Assembly (NCBI GenBank): GCA_963788935.1
Contig: CAWBIM010000004.1
Span: forward strand, 62,001-126,000
DNA length: 64,000 bases
Reading direction: 5' to 3'
Source: JAOPZW01 sp963788935
GTDB lineage: Bacteria > Actinomycetota > Thermoleophilia > Solirubrobacterales > Solirubrobacteraceae
Of this stretch, positions 32,819 to 42,222 are shown in pieces. The stretch's first letter is position 1. Each line of letters opens with the position of its first letter. The notes beneath the pieces were generated by a model. The model was not told where the DNA came from. It did not search any database and saw nothing but the letters and a program-made list of their open reading frames with translations. The position numbers and the translations under genes are program-made.

Positions 32819-33964
32819 ATGGGTGCTGCGGCCGGATCGACGGGCCACGTCTCTCGTTGGGCGCGCGTCAAGGGCGGGCTGACGCCGGGGCAGTGGCGCA
32901 CCGTCGCGGCCATGTTCGCGGTGATCGCCGCGCTGCACGCCGTCGGGTTCGTGTTGCTGTTCGTGGTCATCGCGCCGCGGGACTTCGCGCTCGGCGACTC
33001 GGGCGTCTTCACCGTCGGCCTCGGGCTCACCGCCTACACGCTCGGGCTGCGCCACGCGTTCGACGCCGACCACATCGGCGCGATCGACAACACGACGCGC
33101 AAGCTCATGGCCGACGGCCAGCGGCCCGTCAGCATCGGGTTCTTCTTCTCCCTCGGGCACTCGACGATCGTGTTCGTGCTCGCCGTGGCGTTCACCCTCG
33201 GCATCCGCGGGCTGAGCGGCGCCGTGAGCGAGGACGGCTCGTGGCTGCACCAGGCCACCGGGCTGATCGGGCCGACGGTCTCGGGCACGTTCCTGACGAT
33301 CATCGGGCTCCTCAACCTGCTCGTGCTGGTCGGGATCGTCGGGATCTTCCGGCGGATGCGCCGCGGGGACTACAGCGAGGCCGAGCTCGAGGAGCAGCTG
33401 AACAACCGCGGCCTGATGAACCGCATCTACCGGCGCGCGACGAACACCGTCACGAAGCCGTGGCAGATGTACCCGGTCGGCCTGCTGTTCGGGCTCGGGT
33501 TCGACACGGCGACCGAGGTCGCGCTGCTCGCCACGGCCGGCGCGGCCGCCGCGGGCGGACTGCCGATCTACGCGGTCCTGTGCCTGCCGATCCTCTTCGC
33601 CGCCGGGATGTCGCTGCTCGACGCGATCGACGGGGCGTTCATGAACTTCGCCTACGGCTGGGCGTTCGCCCAGCCGGTGCGGAAGATCTTCTACAACATG
33701 ACGATCACCTGGCTGTCGGTCGTCGTCGCGCTCGTGATCGGCGGAATCGAGCTGCTCTCGGTGCTGGCCGACAAGCTCGCCCTCACGGGTCAGCCCTGGG
33801 ACTTCGTCTCCGGCCTCGACCTCAACTACGTGGGCTACGCGATCGTCGCGCTGTTCGTCCTGACCTGGGTCGTGGCGCTCGCGGTGTGGCACCTCGGGCA
33901 CATCGAGGAGAAGTGGTCGCAGGGGATGGCGGCCACCGAGGCCGCAGGCCCGCGGCCGCGCTGA
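32819..33964 (+). CDS. nicT: NiCoT-family nickel/cobalt permease
   Basis: 381 residues, about eight membrane helices. The diagnostic helix-II signature RHAFDADHIGAIDNTTRKLM is exact for the NiCoT family (HxxxDxDHxxAIDN), followed by GFFFSLGHSTIVF, LGFDTATEVALL and AGMSLLDAIDGAFM. Takes up Ni(II) and/or Co(II) across the cytoplasmic membrane. ATG 32819 follows GAGGAAGG at good spacing; the frame opens earlier at 32756 but that extension is Arg-rich. The putative Nur-like site upstream would allow nickel-dependent control. No nickel enzyme gene was seen in the window. Confidence 0.92.
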   Translation: MGAAAGSTGHVSRWARVKGGLTPGQWRTVAAMFAVIAALHAVGFVLLFVVIAPRDFALGDSGVFTVGLGLTAYTLGLRHAFDADHIGAIDNTTRKLMADGQRPVSIGFFFSLGHSTIVFVLAVAFTLGIRGLSGAVSEDGSWLHQATGLIGPTVSGTFLTIIGLLNLLVLVGIVGIFRRMRRGDYSEAELEEQLNNRGLMNRIYRRATNTVTKPWQMYPVGLLFGLGFDTATEVALLATAGAAAAGGLPIYAVLCLPILFAAGMSLLDAIDGAFMNFAYGWAFAQPVRKIFYNMTITWLSVVVALVIGGIELLSVLADKLALTGQPWDFVSGLDLNYVGYAIVALFVLTWVVALAVWHLGHIEEKWSQGMAATEAAGPRPR

Positions 33965-34043
33965 GCGCCGCGCCGACCCCGGTGGTCCGCGCGGACATGC
34001 CGGGTCGTCACCGGGCGCGCCGCGCCTCTACCATCGCCGGCTG

Positions 34044-34394
34044 ATGATGCCCTGGAAAGCGATCGTCGCGGCGGTCATCGTCGCGCTCGCGCTCGCCGGG
34101 TGCGGCTCCTCGGACTCCGAGCCCCAGTCGAGCGGACGGTCGTGGACGATCGACCAGTTCCTGCAGCGCACGGGGCTCGAGCGCCAGTCCGACGGCCTCA
34201 CCTACCTGCTCCCCGGCCACCCGCAGTGTGCCGCGCGGCTGCTCCTGCGCTCGTCGGCCGAGGTCGACACGTACCGCAACTCCGGCGACGTCGTGGCGAC
34301 GAACCCGGACAAGTCCGCGGGCGTGCGCGTCGAGAACGGCGAGCCGGCGTCCTGCAAGGCCGTCTTCACCCAGGCGCTGGCCAAGCTGAAGTAG
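34044..34394 (+). CDS. Small lipoprotein
   Basis: 116 residues. The signal peptide WKAIVAAVIVALALAGCGSS ends in a clear lipobox (LAGC). The mature part is about 95 residues with two further Cys (HPQCAARL and ASCKAVF) that may form a disulfide, and no recognised domain. Thirty bases separate it from the mobA-like gene downstream. Confidence 0.7.
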   Translation: MMPWKAIVAAVIVALALAGCGSSDSEPQSSGRSWTIDQFLQRTGLERQSDGLTYLLPGHPQCAARLLLRSSAEVDTYRNSGDVVATNPDKSAGVRVENGEPASCKAVFTQALAKLK

Positions 34395-34423
34395 CGCCGC
34401 CGGCCGCCACTAGCATCGCCGGC

Positions 34424-35252
34424 ATGGCCGACGCCGCAGGCATCGTGCTCGCCGGCGGGCGCTCGTCGCGGATGGGGCGGCCGAAGGCGGCGCTCGAGTG
34501 GCACGGGTCGACGCTGCTGCGGCGCGTGACCGGCATCGTCGCCCGCGCGGTCGACGGGCCGGTCGTCGTGGTCCGCGCGCCGGGCCAGGAGCTGCCGCCG
34601 TTGCCGGCCGCCATCACGGTCGTCGAGGACGCGCGCGAGGGCCAGGGGCCGCTGCAGGGGCTCGCGGCCGGCCTCGCCGCGGTCCGCCCGCACGCCCCCG
34701 CCGCCTATGCCTCCTCGACCGACGTCCCGCTGCTGCACCCGCAGTTCGTGCGCCGCGTGCTCGCCGCGCTCGCCGAGGCGGGCGACGCCGACGTCGCGCT
34801 GCCGCACGCCGGCGGCTTCCCGCAGCCGCTCGCCGCCGCCTACCGGACCGACGTCGTCGACGTGATCGAGCGGCGCATCGCCGCCGGCCGGCTGCGGCTG
34901 GTGACGCTGTTCGACGTCATCCGCGTGCGCGGGCTCGACGCGGCCGCGCTGCTCGCCGACCCGGTCCTCGCGGCCGCCGATCCGGACCTGGGCTCGGTGG
35001 TGAACGTCAACGAGCCCGCCGACTACGAGGCGGCGCGGGCGCGGCCGGCGCCGGCGGTCACGGTGGCGGTCGCCGGCGCGCCGGGGCGGGCCGTGCGGGC
35101 CGCGACCCTCGGCGCGGCGCGCGGCCGCCGCCGGCCGCCCGCCCGGCGCGCGCCTGGACGGCGCGAGCGTGAACGGCGCGCCCGTGACGGCCGATGCCGA
35201 GTTCCCCCTCGTCGAGGGCGACGCCGTCGCCTTCGGCGCGACCTGGGCGAGG
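34424..35252 (+). CDS. mobA: MobA-like molybdenum cofactor guanylyltransferase with beta-grasp-like tail (frame break)
   Basis: ATG 34424. Residues 1-200 are a MobA/NTP-transferase: GIVLAGGRSSRMGRPKAALEWHG (LAGGxSxRMGxxK), REGQGPLQGLAAGLAAV, SSTDVPLLHPQFV, and VVNVNEPADYEAA. A +1 break at about 35120 leads to a tail with GARLDGASVNGAPVTADAEF and LVEGDAVAFGATW, which resembles the end of a ThiS/MoaD-type beta-grasp domain. Such a tail could dock the cofactor machinery. No stop appears before the convergent protease stop at 35256, so the 3' end also seems to be damaged; the end given is an estimate. Confidence 0.7.
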
Positions 35253-35255
35253 CGC

Positions 35256-35883
35256 TCAGCGGGCGAGCAGCGACCGCGCGGCCGCCGCGTCGACGGCCCA
35301 CGCCGTGCCGGCCCGGTCGCGCGAGCGGGCGTAGAGCACGCCGAGCAGGCGCCCGCGGCCGTCGAGCACCGGCGCGCCCGAGTCGCCCGGGTCGATCGCC
35401 GCGGCGAGCTCGAGGCCCGGGCGCATCCGGGGCGGGTCGCCGGGCTGGTCGCGGAACGCGACCGTCACGCGGCGGCGGATCGGGGCGTCGAGCGGCCGCG
35501 CGCCGGCCGCCCGCAGGACGACGATCCGCGCACGGGCGCCGCCGTCGCCGAGGCGGAGCGCGGGCGCGCGCAGGCCGGGCACGGCGAGGAGCGCGAGATC
35601 GAGGCGGCGGTCGACGCGCACGACGCGCGCCGGGCGGCCGCCGACCCGGACCGCGCGGCCGGGGGAGAGGGGGTGCGCGACGGTGAGGACGCGCCCGTCG
35701 CCGGCCGCCACGCCGGTCGCCACCTCGGGGACGAGCCCGTCGGTCGCGACGGTCACCCGCACGACGGACGGGGGCGCCCCGGTCGGGCCGGCGCCGCCTC
35801 CGCCGCAGCCCGCCGCGAGCGAGCGCCACCGCCGCGAGCACCGCGCCCGCGAGGAGGCCGGCCCCGCGGCGAGGCACGCTCAT
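35256..35883 (-). CDS. Trypsin-like serine protease (frame break)
   Basis: About 208 residues from ATG 35883. The signal MSVPRRGAGLLAGAVLAAV is followed by a +1 break near 35820 (after ALA), which restores AGCGGG and possibly a lipobox. The protease domain has a full triad: His in VLTVAHPL, Asp in RRLDLALLAV, Ser in AIDPGDSGAPVLDG, plus the C-terminal LLGVLYARS strand. A small S1-type exported protease. ATG 35883 overlaps the LacI gene stop, so the two leftward genes are coupled, which may place the protease under the inositol regulator's own promoter. Confidence 0.75.
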
Positions 35884-36944
35884 CGCGGAGGCGCCGTCGT
35901 CCCGCGCACGACGAGCTCGGGCTCGTGCAGGCGCGTCGTCCCGCGCGTCCGGCCCTCGGTGCGCTCGAGCAGCAGCTGCAGCGCCTCGCGGCCCATCTCC
36001 TGGCGCGGCTGGTTGATCGTCGTCAGGCGGATGTGGCTGAAGGCCGCGACGAACGTGTTGTCGAACCCGACGACCGAGACGTCCTCGGGCACGCGGATCC
36101 CCTCGCGGTACAGGCGGTCGATGAGGCCGATCGCGACGAGGTCGTTGGCGGCGAAGACGGCGGTCGGCAGGTCACCGGCGGCGAGCAGCTCCTCCGCGGC
36201 CGCCGTGCCGGCGTCCTCGGTGAACTCGCCCGCGACGATCCGCGCGCGGTCCGCGAGGCCGGCCTCGGCCATGGCCTTGAGGTACCCGGCGCGCCGGGGC
36301 GCGGCGCCCGCGCCGCGGCCGCCGTCGACGTGGGCGATGGCCTCGTGGCCGAGGCCGAGCAGGTGCTGGATCGCGAGCCGCGCGCCGAGCGCCTCGTCGG
36401 TCATGACCGTGTCGATGCGCCGGTCGCGCAGGCGACGGCCGATGACGACGCACGGGACCGAGCCGACCTCGGCCGCGATCTGCGGGCCGGCCAGCCGCGG
36501 CGACACGAGGATGAGGCCGTCGGGGCGGTACTCGAGCAGCGCCTCGAGCATCGCCTGCTCGCGCTGCTCGCGCCGGCCGCCGGTGATGATCAGCAGGCGG
36601 TAGCCGGTGTCGGCCGCGTGGTCCTCGATGCCGCTCGCGATCTCGGCGAAGAACGGGTTGTGCAGGTCGTTGAGCAGCACGCCGACGGTGCGGCTCTGGC
36701 GGCTGGCGAGGTTGCGGGCGGCCGCGTTGGGGCGGTAGCCGAGCCGCGCCGCCGCGGTGAGCACGCGCTCGCGGCGGTGGGGGCTGACCTTCGGGCTGTC
36801 GCGCATGACGAGCGAGACGAGCGCACGGGACACGCCGGCCTCGCGGGCGACGTCGTCCATCGTGACGTAGCCGCGCCGGTGTGCGACATGGAGCGCGTCG
36901 ACCTCGGTGCGTTCCGCCTCCGCCATTGGCGCGGGAGTATGCAT
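35880..36944 (-). CDS. LacI-family repressor of the inositol operon
   Basis: 354 residues. The N-terminal HTH is VTMDDVAREAGVSRALVSLVMRD (residues 27-49) with the hinge helix RPNAAARNLASRQS, and a periplasmic-binding-protein-like effector domain follows (VGVLLNDLHNPFFAEIASGIED, AVFAANDLVAIGLIDRLYREG, DVSVVGFDNTF). Start ATG 36944 touches a GAGCGCTC palindrome at 36947, so autoregulation is likely. Divergent to iolE with two more copies of the palindrome flanking a strong promoter. The natural inducer is probably an inositol-catabolic intermediate or inositol itself, inferred from context. Confidence 0.9.
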   Translation of the reverse strand: MHTPAPMAEAERTEVDALHVAHRRGYVTMDDVAREAGVSRALVSLVMRDSPKVSPHRRERVLTAAARLGYRPNAAARNLASRQSRTVGVLLNDLHNPFFAEIASGIEDHAADTGYRLLIITGGRREQREQAMLEALLEYRPDGLILVSPRLAGPQIAAEVGSVPCVVIGRRLRDRRIDTVMTDEALGARLAIQHLLGLGHEAIAHVDGGRGAGAAPRRAGYLKAMAEAGLADRARIVAGEFTEDAGTAAAEELLAAGDLPTAVFAANDLVAIGLIDRLYREGIRVPEDVSVVGFDNTFVAAFSHIRLTTINQPRQEMGREALQLLLERTEGRTRGTTRLHEPELVVRGTTAPPR

Positions 36945-36956
36945 TAGAGCGCTCTC
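36945..36956. promoter_or_regulatory. LacI operator O1
   Basis: TTAGAGCGCTCT, core palindrome GAGCGCTC at 36947-36954, three bases upstream of the repressor start codon. Suited to autorepression. Confidence 0.7.
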
Positions 36957-36966
36957 ATGTCAGCGT

Positions 36967-36978
36967 TGGAGCGCTCAA
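36967..36978. promoter_or_regulatory. LacI operator O2
   Basis: TTGGAGCGCTCA, core at 36969-36976, centred 22 bp (two helical turns) from O1 and 12 bp upstream of the iol -35 box. Confidence 0.7.
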
Positions 36979-36987
36979 ATTCTCGCC

Positions 36988-37015
36988 TTGACATGGCGCG
37001 ACCGGCCACTATAGG
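36988..37015 (+). promoter_or_regulatory. Promoter of the iol operon
   Basis: TTGACA (36988-36993), 16-bp spacer, TATAGG (37010-37015). One of the few near-consensus sigma-70 promoters in the window. The predicted start near 37022 lies just before operator O3. Confidence 0.6.
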
Positions 37016-37026
37016 GTCATCGCCGT

Positions 37027-37038
37027 TAGAGCGCTCCA
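37027..37038. promoter_or_regulatory. LacI operator O3
   Basis: TAGAGCGCTCCA, core at 37029-37036, just downstream of the predicted transcription start and 60 bp from O2. With O2 it brackets the promoter, which would permit repression by looping. Confidence 0.7.
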
Positions 37039-37073
37039 AGAGGTGGAGCGGTGATGCGGACGAGAGAGAGACG

Positions 37074-38001
37074 TTGACCGGGGAACGCGGTGTCGATGCG
37101 TCGCAGCCGGCGGCGCGGATCGCGGGCGCGCCGATCTCATGGGGGGTCTGCGAGGTCCCGGGCTGGGGCCTGCAGCTGCCGCCGGATCGCGTGCTGTCGG
37201 AGATGCGGGCGCTGGGGATGCACGGCCACCGAGCTGGGTCCTCTGGGCTGGCTGCCGCTCGACGGCGCGCTGGCCCGGGCCGAGCTCGACCGCTACGGGC
37301 TGCGGCTCGTCGGCGGCTTCGTGCCGGTCGTCGTGCACGAGGCCGAGCTCGGCGACACGCGCGAGCAGGCCCGGCGCGCCGCGGCGCAGCTCGCCGCGGC
37401 CGGCGCCGACGTGTTCGTGGCGGCGCTCGTCGCCGACCTCGACTGGTCGGCGCCCCCGACCCTCGACGCCGACGGGTGGAAGCGCGTGGGCGCGCACCTG
37501 CGCGAGCTCGCGGGCCTCGCCGCGGCGGAGGGCCTGGAGCTCGTCCTGCACCCGCACGTCGGCACGCTGGCGGAGACCGCCGCGGACGTCGAGCAGGCGC
37601 TCGCGCACACCGACGTGCCCTGGTGCTTCGACAGCGGCCACCTGCTGATCGGCGGCGTCGACCCGGCCGCCTTCGTCCGGGACCACGCCGACCGCATCGG
37701 CCACGTCCACCTCAAGGACGTCGACGCGCGCCTCGCGGAGGACGTCCGCACCGGCGCGCGGTCCCTCGTCGCCGCCACCCAGGCCGGGCTCTTCCGCCCG
37801 CTCGGGGAGGGCGACGCGCGGATCGACGAGGTCGTCCGCCTTCTCGACGAGACCGGCTACGAGCGCTGGCTCGTGCTCGAACAGGACATCGCGATCACCG
37901 GCGCGGAGCCCCCGACCGGCGAAGGTCCTGCCCTCGATGTGCAGCGGAGCATCGAGTTCCTGTCCATGAGGGCTCCGAGGAGAGAGGTGTCCCACCGATG
38001 A
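37074..38001 (+). CDS. iolE: Inosose dehydratase-like TIM-barrel protein IolE (frame break)
   Basis: About 308 residues from TTG 37074 (GAGAGAG upstream). ARIAGAPISWGVCEVPGWG is the IolE N-terminal signature; a +1 break at about 37221 restores MRALGMHATELGPLGWLP. The barrel continues with ELVLHPHVGTLAE (metal His), VPWCFDSGHLLIGG (Asp, His), GHVHLKDV (His) and WLVLEQDI (Glu), the xylose-isomerase-like metal set. Dehydrates 2-keto-myo-inositol to a diketo-hydroxy intermediate, the second step of inositol catabolism. First gene of the operon; its stop overlaps the binding-protein start. Confidence 0.88.
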
Positions 38002-39006
38002 AGCGACTCCACGCCGGGCTGCTCCTGGCCGTCCTCGCCCTCACGGCGCTGGTCGCGGCTGCGTGCGGCGGCAAGAAGGACGCCAACGGCAACCCCGACC
38101 TCGTCCAGCAGTTCGACCCAGTCCGTCAACCAGACCCAGGGCAGCGGCCTCACGTTCGCGATGGTCACGCACAGCGACGAGGGCTCGTTCTGGTCCGTCG
38201 TCAAGAAGGGCGCCCAGCAGGCCGCCCAGGACGAGGGCGTCAAGCTCATCTGGAGCCCGTCGAACAACGACCCGCAGAAGGAGGCGCAGCTGATCGACGC
38301 GGCCGTCTCGCAGAAGGTCGACGGCCTCGCGGTGTCCGTCCCGAACGCGAGCGCGATCAAGGGCTCGCTGGCCAAGGCCAAGGCCGCGGGCATCCCGATC
38401 ATCACGCTGAACTCCGGCGCGGAGGACTCCGAGGCGCTCGGGGCGATCACCCACGTGGGCCAGACCGAGACGATCGCCGGCCGCGCGGCGGGGCAGCGGC
38501 TGAAGGGCGACGGCGTCAAGAAGGTCCTCTGCGTCATCCACGAGGCGAACAACATCGGCCTCCAGCAGCGCTGTGACGGCGTCAAGCAGGGCTTCGGCGG
38601 CTCGGTGACCAACCTGCAGGTCAAGGGCACCGCGGACATCGCGACGACGCAGACGGAGATCAAGTCCAAGCTGCAGGCGGACAAGTCCTACGACGGCGTC
38701 ATCACGCTGAACCCGGACATCGCCGCCGCGGCCAAGACGGCGATCAGCGGCGCGTCCTCGGACGCGAAGCTCGCGACCTTCGACCTCAGCCCGCCCGTCC
38801 TCAAGGACATCCAGTCGGGCGACGTCGAGTTCGCCGTCGACCAGCAGCAGTACCTGCAGGGCTACCTGCCGGTCGTGTTCCTGAAGCTGTTCCGCCAGAA
38901 CGCGAACACGGTCGGTGGCGGCCAGCCCGTCCTGACCGGCCCGGGCTTCGTCGACAAGACGAACGTCGCGACGGTCCAGAAGCTGACCGAGGCGGGCACC
39001 CGCTAG
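37998..39006 (+). CDS. Sugar/inositol ABC transporter substrate-binding lipoprotein (frame break)
   Basis: Start ATG 37998 (ATGA overlap). Lipoprotein signal ALTALVAAACGGKK with lipobox VAAAC. A +1 break near 38120 restores FDQSVNQTQGSGLTFAMVTH. The mature protein is a ribose/galactose-type periplasmic-binding fold: FWSVVKKGAQQAAQDEGVKL, LIDAAVSQKVDGLAVSVPNA, GIPIITLNSG, AGRAAGQRLK, DGVITLNPDIAAAAKTAI and FAVDQQQYLQGYLPVVFL. Given the operon, myo-inositol or a derivative is the probable ligand. Confidence 0.88.
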
Positions 39007-39077
39007 CGATCGCGGAATCGCCGGCCGCCCCCCGCGGCGGCCGGCGGCCCGTGCGGCACACGAGGAGAGACACCCTG

Positions 39078-40175
39078 ATGGACAACTCCCTGATGGCGGC
39101 TTCGTCCGGGACGGCCACCGGCGCCCCGGACGTCGCACCGCCCCCACCGGTCCCGGCCGGCGACGAGCGCCTGGCGAACATCAGCCCGCTCGCGCGGCTC
39201 ATGCGGCGCCCCGAGATCGGCGCGTTGCTGGCCGCCGTGGTCGTCGCCATCTTCTTCTGGACCCAGAACTCGCTGTTCCTCGAGCTCGACGGCATCGCCA
39301 ACTGGACCGACGTCGCCTCGACGATCGGCATCCCGGCGGTCGTCGTGGCGCTCCTGATGATCGGCGGCGAGTTCGACCTGTCGGCCGGCGTCATGACGGG
39401 CTCCGCCGGGCTCATGCTCGGCATCCTCACCACCGAGCTCGACATGAACATCTGGCCGGCGATCGTCATCACGATGATCGCGGCGGGCACCGTCGGGTTC
39501 ATCAACGGCTACATGGTCATGACCACGAAGCTCCCGAGCTTCATCGTCACGCTCGCGACGTTCTTCGTCCTCCAGGGCGCGAACCTCGGCGTGACGAAGG
39601 CGATCACGAACCAGGTCGCGGTCTCGAACATCGACTCCGCCGCCGGCTACGACAGCGCCAACAAGATCTTCGGCGGCAGCTTCTGGTCGCCGCACGACTT
39701 CCGGATCACGGTGCTGTGGTGGATCGCCGCGACGGTGATCGCCACGTGGGTCCTCTCCCGCACGCGCGTCGGCAACTGGATCTTCGGCGTCGGCGGCGAC
39801 GCGAACGCCGCGCGCAACGTCGGCGTCCCGGTCGCCCGCGTGAAGATCGGCCTGTTCATGACCACGTCGCTCGTGTGCGCGCTGACGGGGATCATGATCG
39901 CGCTGCGGCTCGCCTCGGCGCAGGCCGGGCAGGGCGTGGGGGAGGAGTTCCAGTACATCATCGCCGCGGTCGTCGGCGGCTGCGTGCTGACCGGCGGCTT
40001 CGGCTCGGCGATCGGCGCCTCGCTCGGGGCGACGATCATCGGCATGGCGTTCATCGGCATCCAGTTCTCGGGCTGGAACACCGACTGGCGCTTCCTCTTC
40101 CTCGGCGTGATCCTGCTGGTCGCCGTCCTGGTCAACAACTACATCCGCAAGCGGGCGGAAGGAGCGCGGCGATGA
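39078..40175 (+). CDS. Sugar/inositol ABC transporter permease
   Basis: 365 residues with eight to ten helices, ATG 39078 behind GAGGAGAG. RbsC/XylH-type features are GIPAVVVALLMIGGEFDLSAGVMTG (the conserved GGxDLSxG), TTKLPSFIVTLATFFVLQGANLG, and GDANAARNVGVPVARVKIGLFM (coupling-helix EAA-like region), then VGGCVLTGGFGSAIGASLGATIIG. The first 45 residues are polar and Pro-rich. Forms the membrane channel with the downstream ATPase. The frame opens 27 bases earlier, but the RBS favours 39078. Confidence 0.92.
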   Translation: MDNSLMAASSGTATGAPDVAPPPPVPAGDERLANISPLARLMRRPEIGALLAAVVVAIFFWTQNSLFLELDGIANWTDVASTIGIPAVVVALLMIGGEFDLSAGVMTGSAGLMLGILTTELDMNIWPAIVITMIAAGTVGFINGYMVMTTKLPSFIVTLATFFVLQGANLGVTKAITNQVAVSNIDSAAGYDSANKIFGGSFWSPHDFRITVLWWIAATVIATWVLSRTRVGNWIFGVGGDANAARNVGVPVARVKIGLFMTTSLVCALTGIMIALRLASAQAGQGVGEEFQYIIAAVVGGCVLTGGFGSAIGASLGATIIGMAFIGIQFSGWNTDWRFLFLGVILLVAVLVNNYIRKRAEGARR

Positions 40176-40996
40176 GCGCCACGGAGCAGAGCGCCCCGGC
40201 GGGCGCGACGGGCACCTCGTTGCTCGAGGTGCGCAACGTCTCGAAGTACTTCGGCAACGTCGTCGCGCTGAAGGACGTCTCGGTCGGCGTGGGCGCCGGC
40301 GAGGTGACGTGCGTCCTGGGCGACAACGGCGCCGGCAAGTCGACGTTCATCAAGATCCTCTCGGGCGTGCACCGCCACAGCGAGGGCCAGCTCCTCGTCG
40401 AGGGCGAGGAGACCTCGTTCAGCTCGCCCCGCGAGGCCAAGGAGCGCGGGATCGCGACGGTGTTCCAGGACCTCGCGACCGTCCCGCTCATGTCGATCTG
40501 GCGCAACTTCTTCCTCGGCTCGGAGCCGGTGAAGAAGTTCGGGCCGCTGCGCTACGTCGACGTCAAGTTCGCGCAGCGGACGATGCACGAGGAGCTGCGC
40601 AAGATGGGCATCGACGTCCGCGATCCCGACCAGCCGGTCGGGACGCTGTCGGGCGGCGAGCGCCAGGCGGTCGCGATCGCGCGCGCGGTGTACTTCGGGG
40701 CGAAGGTCCTGATCCTCGACGAGCCGACGTCGGCCCTCGGGGTCAAGCAGTCGGGCGTCGTGCTGCGCTACGTCGCCCAGGCGCGCGACCGCGGGCTGGG
40801 CGTCATCTTCATCACCCACAACCCGCACCACGCCTACCCGGTCGGGGACCGCTTCGTGATCCTCAACCGCGGCCGGCTGATGGGCGACTGGCGCAAGAAC
40901 GACATCACCCGCGACGAGCTCGTCAAGCAGATGTCGGGCGGCGCGGAGATCGACGCGCTCGAGCACGAGCTGCGCCGCGAGCTCCCGGCGGCGTGA
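40172..40996 (+). CDS. Sugar/inositol ABC transporter ATPase
   Basis: 274 residues, one nucleotide-binding domain, not the duplicated ~500-residue RbsA form. Walker A CVLGDNGAGKSTFIKILSG, Q-loop ATVFQDLA, signature TLSGGERQAVAIARAV, Walker B VLILDEPTSALG, switch His IFITHNPHH. Single-domain ATPases accompany FrcA-like fructose/inositol systems. ATGA overlap with the permease and with the next dehydrogenase gene, so all are one transcript. Confidence 0.93.
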   Translation: MSATEQSAPAGATGTSLLEVRNVSKYFGNVVALKDVSVGVGAGEVTCVLGDNGAGKSTFIKILSGVHRHSEGQLLVEGEETSFSSPREAKERGIATVFQDLATVPLMSIWRNFFLGSEPVKKFGPLRYVDVKFAQRTMHEELRKMGIDVRDPDQPVGTLSGGERQAVAIARAVYFGAKVLILDEPTSALGVKQSGVVLRYVAQARDRGLGVIFITHNPHHAYPVGDRFVILNRGRLMGDWRKNDITRDELVKQMSGGAEIDALEHELRRELPAA

Positions 40997-42217
40997 TGGG
41001 GGCCGCGACGGAGACGGTCGGCGCCCCCGCGACGCCGCGCGGCGCCCGGCGGCGGATCGGCGTCGGGGTCATCGGCTTCGGCTGGCTGGGCCAGGCCCAC
41101 AGCCGCTCGCTGCTGCGCATCCCGACGCTGTTTCCCGAGCGGACGTTCGACACCGAGCTCGTGGTCTGCGGCGACACGCTGCCCGAGCGCCGCGAGCAGG
41201 CGACCGGCTCGTTCGGCTTCGCCCGCGCGGCCGCCGACTGGCGGGCCGTGGTCGACGATCCCGAGGTCGACGTGGTGTTCATCGCCGCGCCGAACATGCT
41301 CCACGTCGAGCTGGTCGAGGCCGCGGCCGCCGCGGGCAAGCACGTGTTCTGCGAGAAGCCGGTCGGCGGCACGCCCGCGCAGACCGTCCGCGCCGAGCGC
41401 GCCGCGCGGCGGGCGGGCGTCACGAGCGGCGTGGGCTACAACTACCGCTGGGCGCCGCTCGTGCAGTACGCGCGCCAGCTCATCGCCGACGGCACGCTGG
41501 GCGAGATCACGAACTACCGCGGCCGGTTCTTCTCGATGTACGGCAGCGACCCGCTCGGCGTCCTGTCGTGGCGCTTCCTCGTCGACCAGGCCGGCCACGG
41601 GGTCACGACCGACCTCATGAGCCACTCGGTCGACCTCGCGCACATGCTCCTCGGGCCGATCTCCCGCGTGGTCGGGACGACCGCGACGTTCATCCCCGAG
41701 CGCCCGCTTCCCAGCGCCGGCCGGCAGCCACTACGGCCGCGGACGGCCGGGCGACCCGACCGGGGCCGTCACGAACGAGGACTACGCCGGGATGCTGTGC
41801 GAGTTCGCCTCCGGCGCGCGCGGGACGTTCGAGACCAGCCGCTCGATCGTCGGCCCCGAGAGCCAGAACGCGCTCGAGGTCTACGGGACCAAGGGCGCGC
41901 TGTCGTGGAACCTCGAGAAGCTCAACGAGCTGCAGCTCTACCTCGTCGAGGACGAGCTGCACACCGGCTACCGGACCGTGTTCGGCGGCGACCGGTTCCC
42001 CTACCACGGCAACTTCGTGCCGGGCAGCGCGAACGGGATCGGGTTCGAGGACCTCGTCGTGATCGAGGACTACGAGTTCTGCCGCTCGCTCGCCGAGGGC
42101 CGCGAGCACCGCCCGGGCTTCGGCGACGCGCTCGCCTGGGTCGACGTGCAGGACGCGCTCCTGCGCTCGGCCGGGTCGGGCCGGTGGGAGGACGTCGTCT
42201 CGCTACGGGAGGAGTGA
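40996..42217 (+). CDS. Gfo/Idh/MocA-family dehydrogenase (frame break)
   Basis: About 406 residues from ATG 40996. Rossmann motif GVGVIGFGWLGQAHSRSLLR, then VVFIAAPNMLHVELVEAAAAAGKHVFCEKPVGG (catalytic EKP Lys), and VGYNYRWAPLVQYARQLIADGTLGEI. Break +1 at about 41713 restores GSHYGRGRPGDPTGAVTNED. HGVTTDLMSHSVDLAHML supplies Asp/His. Probably a second inositol- or inositol-derivative dehydrogenase; the long loop with ERPLPS is unlike IolG. Substrate could be scyllo-inositol, another isomer or a methyl ether. Confidence 0.82.
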
Positions 42218-42222
42218 CCCGC

